Below, piece by piece: positions 49,110 to 59,900 of a stretch of 64,000 bases of DNA. Source of the DNA: Veronia pacifica (lineage in GTDB: Bacteria > Pseudomonadota > Gammaproteobacteria > Enterobacterales > Vibrionaceae); the NCBI RefSeq assembly GCF_001707825.1, contig NZ_LYBM01000010.1, forward strand, positions 53,791 through 117,790, given 5' to 3'. The first letter of the stretch is position 1. Each line of letters begins with the position of its first letter. Both the position numbers and the translations under genes were made by a program. The notes beneath the pieces were generated by a model. That model was given only the letters and a program-made list of their open reading frames with translations. It was not told the origin of the DNA and ran no database searches.

Positions 49110-49125
49110 CTGTTCATTTATACAT
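49110..49125 (+). promoter_or_regulatory. LexA (SOS) box candidate upstream of uvrA
   Basis: CTGT, eight A+T-rich bases, then ACAT: one base short of the CTGT-N8-ACAG consensus and preceded by TA as in strong SOS boxes. It lies about 100 nt before the uvrA ATG. uvrA is a classical SOS gene in gammaproteobacteria. No binding data, so inferred from match and place. Confidence 0.6.
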
Positions 49126-49221
49126 ACTTTTACTTTTTGATTGAGGTGCACTGTGCGATACTCAGACACTAATCTCTATCCAATATCCAGCAATTCAGCG
49201 ACGCATTCAGGTAAGGTGGAC

Positions 49222-52053
49222 ATGGAAACTATTGACGTCAGAGGGGCACGCACCCATAACCTCAAAAATATCAATCTGACAATTCCTCGCGATAAACTCA
49301 TTGTTATTACAGGTTTATCCGGCTCAGGAAAGTCATCTCTGGCATTTGATACCCTCTATGCAGAGGGGCAACGACGTTATGTTGAATCCTTGTCTGCTTA
49401 TGCACGTCAGTTCCTTTCACTGATGGAAAAACCAGACGTCGACCACATCGATGGCCTGTCGCCTGCTATATCCATTGAACAGAAGTCAACGTCTCATAAC
49501 CCCCGTTCAACGGTCGGTACCATCACTGAGGTATATGATTATCTGCGTCTTTTGTTCGCCCGTGTCGGCGATCCTCGCTGTCCGGTGCATGATGTAACTC
49601 TGGAAGCTCAGACAGTCAGCCAAATGGTCGACAAAGTGCTGTCCCACCCGGAGGGCAGTAAACTCATGTTGTTGGCTCCTGTCGTTAAAGAGCGAAAAGG
49701 CGAGCACGTCAAGACACTTGAAAACCTTGTTGCTCAGGGCTTTATAAGAGCAAGGATCGACGGAGAAGTTTGCGATCTTTCTGATCCACCTACACTGGAA
49801 TTACACAAAAAGCACACCATAGAAGTGGTAGTCGACCGATTTAAGGTACGTAATGACTTACAGCAACGTCTGGCTGAGTCTTTCGAAACCGCGCTGGAAC
49901 TGACAGGTGGCACTGCCGTGGTCGGCAGTATGGATGATGCCAATCAGGAAGAGTTGGTATTCTCTGCTAACTTTGCCTGCCCGCATTGCGGCTACAGCAT
50001 GCAAGAGCTGGAGCCCCGTCTGTTCTCATTCAACAACCCTGCCGGTGCCTGTGGCACTTGTGATGGGCTCGGCGTTCAGCAATATTTCGACGAATCACGA
50101 ATTGTGCAGAACGAAGCGGTCAGCCTGGCAGGTGGAGCAATTCGCGGCTGGGACCGTCGTAACTTTTATTACTTCCAGATGCTGAGCTCATTAGCGGAAC
50201 ACTATGACTTCGATATCGAAGCGCCTTGGCAATCGCTGCCGAAAAGAATTAAAGACATCGTCCTGAATGGTTCAGGTCGAACTGAGGTCGCGTTTAAATA
50301 CGTTAACGATCGCGGTGATATTACCGTGCGTAAACATCCATTCGAAGGCATTCTCAATAACCTTAACCGCCGGTATCGTGACACAGAGTCCAATGCGGTA
50401 AGAGAGGATCTCGCTAAATACATTGCAACCAAACCTTGTGCCTCTTGCGGCGGCTCCAGACTACGCCGGGAAGCGCGCCATGTGTTTATCGGAGATACCA
50501 ACCTTCCCGCAGTATGCGAAATGAGCATCCATGACGCTTTAAACTTCTTCAGTGATCTGAAGTTGTCAGGTCAGCGCGCTCAGATAGCCGACAAAGTGAT
50601 GAAAGAGATTCGCGATAGATTGAATTTTCTGGTCAATGTTGGCTTAAATTACCTTAACTTATCGCGCAGCGCAGACACCCTTTCTGGCGGTGAGGCACAG
50701 CGGATCAGACTGGCAAGTCAGATTGGTGCTGGTCTGGTTGGCGTTATGTATGTTCTGGATGAGCCCTCCATTGGTCTCCACCAGCGTGACAATGAAAGGC
50801 TGCTAAAAACACTGGAACATCTCCGGGATCTGGGGAACACAGTGCTGGTAGTTGAACACGATGAAGATGCTATTCGGGCAGCAGACCATATTATTGATAT
50901 CGGTCCAGGGGCAGGCGTTCACGGTGGTGAAGTGATTGCCAGCGGCGTAATTGAGGATATTCTGAGTAATCCAGACTCCCTGACAGGTCAGTACCTTAGT
51001 GGCAAAAAAGAAATTTCTATCCCTGAGAAACGACACACCTTCGACAAAAAAAAGGTGGTGAAACTGCTCGGTGCCAAGGGTAATAACCTGAAGAAGGTTA
51101 ATTTAACTCTTCCTGTTGGTCTGTTTACCTGTGTTACTGGTGTATCCGGCTCAGGTAAATCAACGCTGATTAACGACACCTTCTACAAAATTGCCCATCA
51201 GCAATTAAATGGTGCAACAACTGGTGAGCCAGCTCCTTATCTGGATATTGAGGGCCTCGCTCATTTCGACAAGGTGATCGACATTGACCAGAGTCCGATA
51301 GGCCGGACACCGCGTTCGAACCCAGCAACATACACAGGGATCTTCACGCCGATAAGGGAGTTGTTTGCAGGCACTCAAGAATCGCGTTCCCGTGGCTATA
51401 AAGTGGGACGCTTCAGTTTCAATGTTAAAGGCGGACGCTGTGAGGCATGTCAGGGCGACGGTGTTATCAAAGTAGAGATGCACTTCTTACCTGATGTGTA
51501 TGTGCCCTGTGATGTCTGTAAGGGTAAACGCTACAACCGGGAAACATTAGAAATACGCTATAAAGGCAAAACCATTGATGAAGTACTGAGTATGACAGTG
51601 GAAGATGCCCGTGAATTTTTTGATCCTGTTCCGGCAATTGCGCGCAAGCTGCAAACTCTGATGGATGTTGGTTTATCTTATATCCGACTCGGCCAGGCGG
51701 CGACCACACTATCAGGTGGTGAGGCGCAGAGGGTCAAACTCGCGAGAGAGCTTTCAAAGCGCGATACGGGTAAAACCTTGTACATTTTGGATGAGCCGAC
51801 GACCGGACTACATTTCCATGATATACAGCAGTTACTGACGGTACTTCACCGTTTGCGTGATCACGGAAATACGATTGTGGTTATCGAACACAATCTGGAT
51901 GTGGTAAAAACGGCGGACTGGATTGTTGATCTGGGTCCGGAAGGAGGCAGTGGCGGCGGTATGATCATTGCTGAGGGTACACCGGAAAAGGTCGCAGAAT
52001 CTGAGGCGTCACATACAGGACGCTTCCTTAAGCCACTGCTAGCCAGAGGATAA
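49222..52053 (+). CDS. uvrA: Excinuclease ABC subunit A (UvrA)
   Basis: The damage-recognition ATPase of nucleotide excision repair. The 943-residue protein has two ABC modules: Walker A 'GLSGSGKSS' and 'GVSGSGKST', signatures '[16 protein letters not shown]' and '[16 protein letters not shown]', Walker B '[10 protein letters not shown]' and '[10 protein letters not shown]'. It also carries zinc modules '[14 protein letters not shown]' and '[14 protein letters not shown]'. The open frame extends 27 codons upstream, but '[14 protein letters not shown]' is the usual start and AGGTAAGGTGG precedes it. Confidence 0.97.
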   Translation: METIDVRGARTHNLKNINLTIPRDKLIVITGLSGSGKSSLAFDTLYAEGQRRYVESLSAYARQFLSLMEKPDVDHIDGLSPAISIEQKSTSHNPRSTVGTITEVYDYLRLLFARVGDPRCPVHDVTLEAQTVSQMVDKVLSHPEGSKLMLLAPVVKERKGEHVKTLENLVAQGFIRARIDGEVCDLSDPPTLELHKKHTIEVVVDRFKVRNDLQQRLAESFETALELTGGTAVVGSMDDANQEELVFSANFACPHCGYSMQELEPRLFSFNNPAGACGTCDGLGVQQYFDESRIVQNEAVSLAGGAIRGWDRRNFYYFQMLSSLAEHYDFDIEAPWQSLPKRIKDIVLNGSGRTEVAFKYVNDRGDITVRKHPFEGILNNLNRRYRDTESNAVREDLAKYIATKPCASCGGSRLRREARHVFIGDTNLPAVCEMSIHDALNFFSDLKLSGQRAQIADKVMKEIRDRLNFLVNVGLNYLNLSRSADTLSGGEAQRIRLASQIGAGLVGVMYVLDEPSIGLHQRDNERLLKTLEHLRDLGNTVLVVEHDEDAIRAADHIIDIGPGAGVHGGEVIASGVIEDILSNPDSLTGQYLSGKKEISIPEKRHTFDKKKVVKLLGAKGNNLKKVNLTLPVGLFTCVTGVSGSGKSTLINDTFYKIAHQQLNGATTGEPAPYLDIEGLAHFDKVIDIDQSPIGRTPRSNPATYTGIFTPIRELFAGTQESRSRGYKVGRFSFNVKGGRCEACQGDGVIKVEMHFLPDVYVPCDVCKGKRYNRETLEIRYKGKTIDEVLSMTVEDAREFFDPVPAIARKLQTLMDVGLSYIRLGQAATTLSGGEAQRVKLARELSKRDTGKTLYILDEPTTGLHFHDIQQLLTVLHRLRDHGNTIVVIEHNLDVVKTADWIVDLGPEGGSGGGMIIAEGTPEKVAESEASHTGRFLKPLLARG

Positions 52054-52054
52054 C

Positions 52055-53776
52055 TTGCTAAATACACTGCAGCTTCGTAAAGCAACTATTGTCCGCAAGC
52101 CACTGACGAAACCCCTGCTACTGTCGGTGGCCGCGATGTTTTTGTTTTGTTTGCCTCTCAATGAGGCAGAGCTGGCAGTGAGCGGTCTGCATCATCCTGC
52201 TTTTGCATTCACTATAATGGTGGCCGTAGTGGCCATCACAAGCGGCTTACTTGAAATAAGCAGACAGCATACATTCCGTTATTCACCACTGACATCATGG
52301 TTAGTCGGTGCTCTGGTGATGGCTAACTTACCGCTGCTTTATGTGCATGGTGATACGTCGACATCGTGGCAGGTTTTACTAAATAGTACAGGTTGCCTGC
52401 TATTTTTCGTTGCATTGCAACAGTTCAGCTTCAGCCACAGCCAGCGACAACTGTTACTCTGGTTGCCTTTACTGGGTGCGGGACTATTAGCTGTGCCTCT
52501 ACTTGCTCCATCAGCAGTTGGTAAACTCAGTGATACAGCGGTGCAACTTGAAAATTCTGGCTGGCTGAACACACACTGGTTTGAAAGCCTGTCTCCGGTT
52601 CTCAACCTGATACCTGAAAGTATAGTGATGCCACAACTGGCGCACCATGCCTCTTCGACCGTACTTCTTACCAGTCTTCCCCTTTCAGCCTATCTGATGG
52701 CGAGAACACATGCCTACAAGCGTACGTTAACCCTGCTGCACTTTACGCTGATTCTGATCCCGATGATCACGGTTTGTGCACTGATGGCAATGCGTCAGCC
52801 ATGGCTGGTCACAGCAGCTCTTGCCGCCGTGATGCTGGTTCAGCCATTTCTTTTCCGGTATGCCAGAAAAATACATCAAGGTCTCTGGAATCTTTCAGTT
52901 TTATGGGGCTTTTGGTTCTCAGGTCTTGCCGGCTGGTTACCGGATGATGCGCTACTCGCGCCTATCCTGAGCCAAGAACAAAATCAGCTCTTTGCCCAGA
53001 TTTTGTTATTGATTGAGGCCTACCCGTTTCAAGGCACCGGCGACGGAATGCTGACGCAGAGCATGCTGCTGTTCGGGCTGGAAAATGGTCAGGTTCTGAC
53101 AATACCGCCGCTGTTTCCCGGCTGGGCAATAGCATGGGTAGCAACAGGAGGGGTCAGTGTTTTAGTGGCAATGATCATTGTTATTGTCGCCACCGGCTTT
53201 CGCTTAATCAGTGCTCCCAAGGGAACCCGACTGATTCTGGCAACCATTATTGCACCGTCGCTTATCGCCATGCTGACCACCAGCTACAGTGCCGCTAACC
53301 CTGCGTTAACCTTACTGCTGATCATCGTGATGTTCTGGTTTGACCAACTGACAGGCCGATACAAGAAAGTGAAAGTGGCAAAAACCCGTCCTATGGTCTG
53401 GTTTTCTGCAACCGCTATGACGGCTTGCTTTATGTTAGTTATCAGCTCGGTGTTAATTGCTGAGCAGGCTGTTCGCCCGGGCGCATTGTCAGACAGAGCG
53501 CTGAATATTTTTCGTATTCACCCATGGTGGCAAGATTACATGGTACAGGAGCAGGAAAGGCGACAGTTCATCAATGACGTTGCGGAAGATAACGGTAAGA
53601 AAATTGAGCATTACTTGCAGTTTAAGCTCAATCACGTCGCCCGGTTTCCGGATGCAAAGGGCTATCAGGAAATCATTGATCTCACTATGATGCTTGGTCG
53701 TGAGCAGCACGCGCTTCAATTGCAAAAAGAGGCAATAATGCTGTTTCCAGCTCATCACTTCGAGCCGAAACGTTAG
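52055..53776 (+). CDS. PglL/Wzy-like O-antigen polymerase or protein O-oligosaccharyltransferase
   Basis: A 573-residue polytopic membrane protein with about 11-12 hydrophobic segments and a long soluble C-terminal tail (about 480-573) with helical repeats ('RFPDAKGYQEIIDLTMMLGREQHALQLQKEAIMLFP'). The layout resembles the PglL/Wzy_C family. The motif 'YPFQGTGDGMLTQS' is the usual 'GTGxG' loop, but the histidine-bearing segment that normally follows is not evident. Translation probably starts at TTG, with GAGGA just before and 1 nt after the uvrA stop. From memory, V. cholerae has a PglL-like gene (VC0393) next to uvrA. A role in pilin or surface glycosylation is inference. Confidence 0.75.
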   Translation: MLNTLQLRKATIVRKPLTKPLLLSVAAMFLFCLPLNEAELAVSGLHHPAFAFTIMVAVVAITSGLLEISRQHTFRYSPLTSWLVGALVMANLPLLYVHGDTSTSWQVLLNSTGCLLFFVALQQFSFSHSQRQLLLWLPLLGAGLLAVPLLAPSAVGKLSDTAVQLENSGWLNTHWFESLSPVLNLIPESIVMPQLAHHASSTVLLTSLPLSAYLMARTHAYKRTLTLLHFTLILIPMITVCALMAMRQPWLVTAALAAVMLVQPFLFRYARKIHQGLWNLSVLWGFWFSGLAGWLPDDALLAPILSQEQNQLFAQILLLIEAYPFQGTGDGMLTQSMLLFGLENGQVLTIPPLFPGWAIAWVATGGVSVLVAMIIVIVATGFRLISAPKGTRLILATIIAPSLIAMLTTSYSAANPALTLLLIIVMFWFDQLTGRYKKVKVAKTRPMVWFSATAMTACFMLVISSVLIAEQAVRPGALSDRALNIFRIHPWWQDYMVQEQERRQFINDVAEDNGKKIEHYLQFKLNHVARFPDAKGYQEIIDLTMMLGREQHALQLQKEAIMLFPAHHFEPKR

Positions 53777-53868
53777 TTGCTGACCTAAGATATTGTTGAG
53801 AACGAAAAGAAATTATGCCGCCACAATGAGCACTGAGGCGACATATATTACGTCAATAGCTGAGTGGG

Positions 53869-54986
53869 TTAACGGAGCACGTCTTCCAACGCGCCGAGAC
53901 ACAGGCTGACATTTTCCCGCTTCGCTGCGTGGCCCATCAAGCCAATACGCCATGCCTTGCCAGCGAGTGCACCAAGACCCGCGCCTATTTCCAGATTGAA
54001 CTCATTGAGCAACTGAGAGCGCACTGCGGCATCATCAACGCCATCAGGTATTGCTACAGCATTCAATTGAGGCAACCTAACCGATTCATCCACTAAAAAC
54101 TCGATACCCAGGTTATTGAGACCCGCTTTGAGCAGCTCATGCATATCGCGATGTCGTTGCCAGGTCTTTTCAAGACCTTCCTCATGCACCATCACTAAGG
54201 ATTCGTGAAGAGCATAGAGGCTGTTTACCGGGGCGGTATGGTGATAGCTGCGCTTGCCATTACCGCTCCAGTAACCTAATACCAGACTCTGGTCGAGGAA
54301 CCAGCTCTGCACGCTGCTTCCACGCTTCTGAATCTTATCAATCGCCTTTTGAGAAAGCGTCACAGGAGATAGCCCCGGGACACATGAGAGACATTTCTGA
54401 CTGCCTGAGTAAACGGCATCCAACTGCCACTCATCAACTTTCAATGGAACACCCACCAGAGAGGTCACTGTGTCAACGATGGTCAGGCAATCGTATTGTC
54501 GAGCCAGAGCAGCCAGTGTCTCTGCATCTGACATGACACCTGTTGACGTTTCAGCGTGGACAAATGCCAGTATTGACGCCTCTGGATGAGCTTTCAGTGC
54601 GGCTTCCACTTTTTCAGGATCGACTGCTTTACCCCAGTCATCGTCAACCATAATGGCTGTCGCTCCGAGGCGTTCCACATTTTCTCTCATCCGGTCGCCA
54701 AATACACCGTTGCGGCATACCACCACAGTATCACCCGGCTCTACCAGATTGACAAAACAGGTTTCCATACCAGCACTTCCCGGTGCTGAGACGGCAATGG
54801 TGAAGGGGTTTTCGGTTTGAAAAGCGTATTGCAACAAAGCCTTAACTTCGTCCATCATACCGATGAACAGAGGGTCGAGGTGACCAATAGTCGGTTGCGC
54901 AAGTGCCTGTAATACACGGGGAGAGATATCAGACGGCCCGGTCCCATCAGCGTTCTCCTCGGTGGTACAAAGCGGGAAAAAGTCAT
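53869..54986 (-). pseudogene. Class V aminotransferase (serine-pyruvate/alanine-glyoxylate type), frameshifted near the 5' end
   Basis: A PLP enzyme of the AgxT/serine-pyruvate aminotransferase group. The longest frame (53869-54858, 329 codons) lacks the N-terminus. A second frame starting at ATG 54986, with ACGGAG before it, encodes 'MTFSRFVPPRRTLMGPG', the normal family start; the rest ('GPSDISPRVLQALAQPTIGHLDPLFIG') continues in the long frame. The switch falls in the G/C run at about 54934-54942, consistent with loss of one base. Restoring it gives a 372-residue protein with the PLP lysine in 'SGSQKCLS' (about residue 198). It could be a recent pseudogene or a sequencing error. V. cholerae has an aminotransferase at this place. 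Confidence 0.85.
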
Positions 54987-55108
54987 AGTTATACTCCGTT
55001 TTATAAATCCATTCGCACCATGAAGATATTTTGTTTATTAAATAACCTAAGCAATTGATTATAAAAGTATCATGGTGTTATCTAGCAGCAACTTTATCGT
55101 TCACCCTC

Positions 55109-55131
55109 AAAAAAAGATGCGAAAAGCATCT
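55109..55131 (-). terminator. Minus-strand intrinsic terminator upstream of the aminotransferase
   Basis: Read on the minus strand, a 6-bp stem (AGATGC / GCATCT, 5-nt loop) is followed by six or more T. It lies about 120 nt upstream of the aminotransferase ATG and just left of the lysC promoter. It would stop leftward transcription that starts between here and the riboswitch. Its purpose (leader attenuator, or insulation) is not clear. Confidence 0.7.
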
Positions 55132-55151
55132 CAATACACTTTATCTTTACA

Positions 55152-55180
55152 TTGACATTCTTATTACAAAACCTTATCAA
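55152..55180 (+). promoter_or_regulatory. Sigma-70 promoter of lysC
   Basis: A perfect -35 TTGACA (55152-55157) and a -10 TATCAA (55175-55180) are separated by the ideal 17 nt. Transcription would begin near 55187, about 35 nt before the lysine aptamer. Confidence 0.7.
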
Positions 55181-55221
55181 TAAGATGATTGCTGCACAAT
55201 GTGAATCTTATTGTGCGATGT

Positions 55222-55385
55222 CAGAAGAGGCGCGATTATCAGGCAGTCAGTACTCGGAGCCCCACTCCAATGTGTGCTGATCAGGGGATAAATCGCCGAG
55301 GTGGACCGGAAAAAGGGGATCCGGTTTGTCGGTCTTGAAGGTTGAGTCCTTCGGATTGTCACCCAAGGTGGGTGGAGTGCTTCTG
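55222..55385 (+). ncRNA. Lysine riboswitch (L-box) aptamer
   Basis: The 5' and 3' ends pair through P1 (CAGAAG at 55222-55227 with CTTCTG at 55380-55385). Inside are the conserved core pieces: AGTACTCGGAG, GGGATAAATCGCCGAGG, GGGGATCCGG and the 3' GGTGGAGTGCTTCTG. The order and length (about 164 nt) match the lysine class. Lysine binding would lower expression of lysC, the aspartokinase III gene 100 nt downstream. After the aptamer, GGAGTG can alternatively pair with CGCTCC (55101-55106 of this stretch counted as 55401-55406), and CTCC can pair with the GGAGG ribosome site at 55471-55475. This suggests control of translation; a classical terminator is not clear. Confidence 0.92.
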
Positions 55386-55484
55386 GTTATGAATAACCCT
55401 CGCTCCTTTCCTGCAGTTTTTTACCCTCTTGTTGTATATTTTGCTCTTTCATACGTTTTTATTATTTTTTGGAGGTGAGGAGAA

Positions 55485-56834
55485 GTGGAAAAACTAACTG
55501 TCGCTAAATTTGGCGGCACAAGTGTGACCGATTTTGACGCTATGCGTCGTTGTGCATCGGTAATAAAAGGAAACGACAATACCCGGTTAGTAGTTATCAG
55601 CGCCTGCTCAGGCGTTACTAATTTGCTGGTAGAGTTGGCAAATGGAATTCATCAGGAGACTATTCGTCAGGAGAGGCTGACAACATTAGCAGTAATACAC
55701 GATGAAGTATTGGCAAAACTGCCAGAAAATACATCTGTTGCGCAAGCTGTAAACGCCCTTATTGACGACATAGCCACACTTGCTGAGGCGGCAGCGACTT
55801 CTCCATCAACACAATTAACAGACTCTCTGGTCGCCTGTGGTGAGTTGCTGTCCACGCATCTTTTCACTCACTTGCTCAACACACAGGGCATTTCTGCTGT
55901 ACGTTTTGATGCCAGAGAAGCGCTCAGAACAAATAGCCTGTTCGGTAAAGCAACGCCTCAGCTCGTTGAAACATCCAGCCTTGTTAACGAAAAACTGAGG
56001 CCTCTTTGCGAACGGCAAGTCGTTGTGACGCAGGGCTTTATAGGCGCTGATGATAAAGGAAATACGACGACACTCGGCCGTGGTGGCAGTGACTACAGTG
56101 CAGCTCTATTGGCAGAGGCCTTACATGCCGATACATTGGAAATTTGGACTGACGTACCCGGCATTTACACCACGGATCCCCGTGTCGCACCCAATGCAAA
56201 ACCGATCTCAGAGATAAGTTTTAGTGAAGCATCTGAAATGGCCAACTTTGGCGCCAAGATCCTTCATCCCTCGACATTGTTACCCGCAATGCGTCAGGAG
56301 ATCCCGGTCTTCGTCGGATCGTCGAAAGCCCCTCAGCAAGGTGGCACCTGGATCCGCAAGACAGCGCAGCGATCGCCGCTTTTACGCGCCCTTGCTCTGC
56401 GATCAAACCAGACCATGGTTACCCTGAACAGTCTTAATATGTTCCACGCTTACGGCTTTTTGGCAGAAGTATTTAATGTACTAGCGCGGCATCAGATCTC
56501 AGTCGATCTTATTAGTACCTCTGAAGTCAGTGTGTCGCTGACACTTGATCAAACCGATACCGGCGGTGGTGCGCCTACCCTGCCGGACGCAGCACTGGAA
56601 GAGCTTTCAGCGCTTTGTACAGTCAAAGTGGAACACGGCTTGTCTCTGGTTGCTTTGATTGGCAACCACATGGGAGAGACCCGAGGCACAGCCTCAAAGA
56701 TATTCGGTGCAATGGACCAATTTAATGTTCGTCTGATCTGCTCAGGTGCCAGTGACCATAACATGTGTTTTCTGGTTAATGAAGAGGACTCAAAGCCCGT
56801 GATTCAAGCGCTGCACGAGAGACTGTTTGAATAA
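55485..56834 (+). CDS. lysC: Lysine-sensitive aspartokinase III
   Basis: Phosphorylates aspartate, the first step toward lysine, threonine and methionine. The 449-residue monofunctional enzyme has 'KFGGTSV' (residues 8-14), 'TLGRGGSDYSAALLAEAL' and two C-terminal ACT domains where lysine would bind ('LNMFHAYGFLAEVFNVLARHQISVDLISTSEVSVSLTLD'). There is no homoserine dehydrogenase domain. The start is GTG with GGAGG at the right spacing. It is controlled by the lysine riboswitch and thus by both RNA and protein feedback. Confidence 0.97.
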   Translation: MEKLTVAKFGGTSVTDFDAMRRCASVIKGNDNTRLVVISACSGVTNLLVELANGIHQETIRQERLTTLAVIHDEVLAKLPENTSVAQAVNALIDDIATLAEAAATSPSTQLTDSLVACGELLSTHLFTHLLNTQGISAVRFDAREALRTNSLFGKATPQLVETSSLVNEKLRPLCERQVVVTQGFIGADDKGNTTTLGRGGSDYSAALLAEALHADTLEIWTDVPGIYTTDPRVAPNAKPISEISFSEASEMANFGAKILHPSTLLPAMRQEIPVFVGSSKAPQQGGTWIRKTAQRSPLLRALALRSNQTMVTLNSLNMFHAYGFLAEVFNVLARHQISVDLISTSEVSVSLTLDQTDTGGGAPTLPDAALEELSALCTVKVEHGLSLVALIGNHMGETRGTASKIFGAMDQFNVRLICSGASDHNMCFLVNEEDSKPVIQALHERLFE

Positions 56835-56855
56835 GTAGTTAGTCTGTATTGATCT

Positions 56856-56890
56856 AAAAAAGGGCACTGTTCAGTGCCCTTTCTTTTATT
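56856..56890. terminator. Bidirectional terminator between lysC and metH
   Basis: A perfect stem AGGGCACT / AGTGCCCT with a four-base loop, A-run before and T-rich tail after, ends the convergent lysC and metH genes. Confidence 0.92.
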
Positions 56891-56900
56891 TGGAGACCCA

Positions 56901-59900
56901 TTAATTGAGATTTGGTCCCAACCATTTTTCAGCTTCAAGCAGATCCCAACCCTTGCGATCAGCATAGCTGTCACGTTGATCCTCTTGAATTTGCGCCACC
57001 GCAAAATATCGAGAATCCGGATGAGAGAAATACCAGCCTGAAACTGACGCTCCCGGCCACATGGCGTAACTAGTAGTCAGCGACATACCTATAGTTTTCT
57101 CTACATTCAGAAGCTCCCAGAGAGAACCTTTTTCTGTGTGCTCAGGACAAGCAGGGTAACCCGGGGCAGGACGGATCCCCTGATACTTTTCACGGATAAG
57201 ATCATCGTTTGATAAATCCTCGTCTGGAGAATAACCCCAAATCTCTTTACGGACACGTGCGTGAAGGTATTCAGCAAATGCTTCAGCCAGACGATCAGCC
57301 ACTGCCTGAATCATGATTGCGTTATAATCATCGCCCTGTGCCTTATACTCATCAGCAAGCTCTCGCTCACCAATACCGCCTGTTACCGCAAAAGCACCAA
57401 TCCAGTCTTTCTTACCACTATCCTTCGGTGCGATATAGTCAGACAAGCAATAGTTAAACCCTTTCGGTTTTTCTGTCTGCTGACGAAGGTTAAACAGTAC
57501 TTTAGCCACTTCAGTCCGAGATTCGTCGGTGTACACCTCAATGTCGTCATCGACACTGGCTGCGGGTAACATGGCGCACATCCCACGTACTTTCAGCAAG
57601 CCCTCTCTTTCAACACGATCCAACAGGTCGTTAGCATCCTTAAATAACCGCTTGGCCTCTTCACCCACTTCTTCGTGATCAAATATCTTGGGATACTTGC
57701 CGACCAAAGACCAGGTCATAAAGAATGGAGTCCAGTCGATATAGTCCCGCAGAGTCGATACCGTTACGTCATCAACGACATGTATACCGGGCTTGGCAGG
57801 AGCGGGTGGTGTATAGTTCTGCCAGTCAATATCAACCTTATTCGCACGCGCTTTTTCCAGCGTAACAGGTTTAGTACGTGGTTTTTTACGGTTATGCTGA
57901 TCGCGGACACGGATATAATCAGCGTCGAGCTTTTCGACAAACGCCGGACGCAGCTCGTCAGATAACAAAGAGGTACAGACACCCACGGCACGGGATGCAT
58001 TGTTTACGTAAACTACTGGGTTCTTGTAATTCTGCTCAATCTTGACCGCAGTATGTGCTTTCGAGGTCGTCGCCCCACCAATCAACAATGGCAAATTAAA
58101 GTCCAGACGCTCCATTTCTTTAGCGACATGGACCATTTCATCCAGTGAAGGTGTAATAAGGCCAGAAAGCCCAATGATGTCGACATTTTCTTCTTTAGCT
58201 ACCTTGAGGATCTTCTCACAAGGCACCATCACGCCCAGATCTATGATCTCGTAGTTATTACACTGCAGAACAACACCGACAATATTCTTACCGATATCGT
58301 GAACATCACCTTTTACTGTCGCCAGCAAGATCTTACCGTTCGATGAGCCCGCCTGTTTTTCTGCGTTGATAAAAGGTTCAAGGTAGGCCACTGCCTGCTT
58401 CATCACTCGGGCAGATTTTACCACCTGTGGCAGGAACATTTTTCCTTCACCGAACAGATCACCAACGACGTTCATACCATCCATCAGTGGCCCTTCGATG
58501 ACCTCCAATGGCTTGGATGCGTCCTGGCGTGCTTCTTCGGTATCTTCGACAATAAACTCTGTAATACCTTTTACCAGCGCATGTTCAAGGCGCTTTTTCA
58601 CTGGCCATGTACGCCATTCCAGTGCTGACGCATCCTCTTCTTTGCCAACACCTTTATTGGCATATTCAGCAGCAATATCCAGCAAGCGCTCAGTCGAGTC
58701 ATCGCGACGGTTCAGCACCACATCCTCAACCGCTTCCCTCAGCTTTTCAGGAACATTGTCGTAGATCTCAAGCTGTCCGGCATTAACGATCCCCATGTCC
58801 ATACCGTTTTTAAAACAGTGGTAGAGGAAAACGGCATGAATGGCTTCACGCACATAGTTGTTGCCGCGGAAAGAGAAAGAAACATTGGATACACCGCCAG
58901 AGATCATGGCATGTGGCAGGTCTCGCTTAATATCAGCAACAGCATCAATAAAGTCGACCGCATAATTGTTGTGTTCCTCAATACCTGTTGCGACCGCAAA
59001 GATATTCGGATCAAAAATGATGTCCTCTGGCGGAAAACCGACTTCGTCTACCAAGACACGATACGCATTGGTACAGATCTCCAGTTTCCGCTCGCGCGTA
59101 TCTGCCTGCCCAACTTCATCAAATGCCATGACAATAACAGCTGCGCCATAACGACGAATCAGTTTGGCTTGCTCAATGAACTTCTCTTTGCCTTCTTTCA
59201 GCGAGATGGAATTAACAATACCCTTGCCCTGAATACACTTCAGGCCAGCCTCAATGACTTCCCACTTAGAGGAGTCGACCATGATGGGCACTTTTGAGAT
59301 CTCAGGCTCTGACGCACACAGATTGAGGAAACGCACCATGCAGGCTTCTGCATCCAGCATTCCTTCGTCCATGTTGATATCAATGATCTGTGCCCCGTTC
59401 TCCACCTGCTGACGCGCCACTTCCAGCGCTTCATCGTACAGCTCTTCTTTGATAAGGCGCTTAAAGCGCGCCGAGCCAGTAACATTGGTCCGCTCGCCTA
59501 CGTTTACGAACAGGGTGTCTTTTTCAATGGTCAGAGGTTCAAGACCTGACAGTCGACAGGCGACTGAAATATCAGGAAGTGAACGTGGAGCGAGATCTTT
59601 GGTAACCTGATGCATTTGGCGTATATGCTCAGGGGTAGTACCACAACAGCCCCCAATAAAGTTCAGGAAACCACTTTCTGCCCATTCTTTTACATGCGCA
59701 GCCATATCTTCCGGCGACAGGTCATATTCGCCAAACGCATTGGGTAAGCCCGCATTCGGGTGAGCAGAGACAAACGTCTCTGAGATCCGAGATATTTCCT
59801 CAACGTAAGGACGTAACTCGTCAGGCCCAAGTGCACAATTAAGGCCAAATGACAGGGGGTTCACATGACGAAGGGAGTTATAGAAGGCTTCAGTCGTTTG

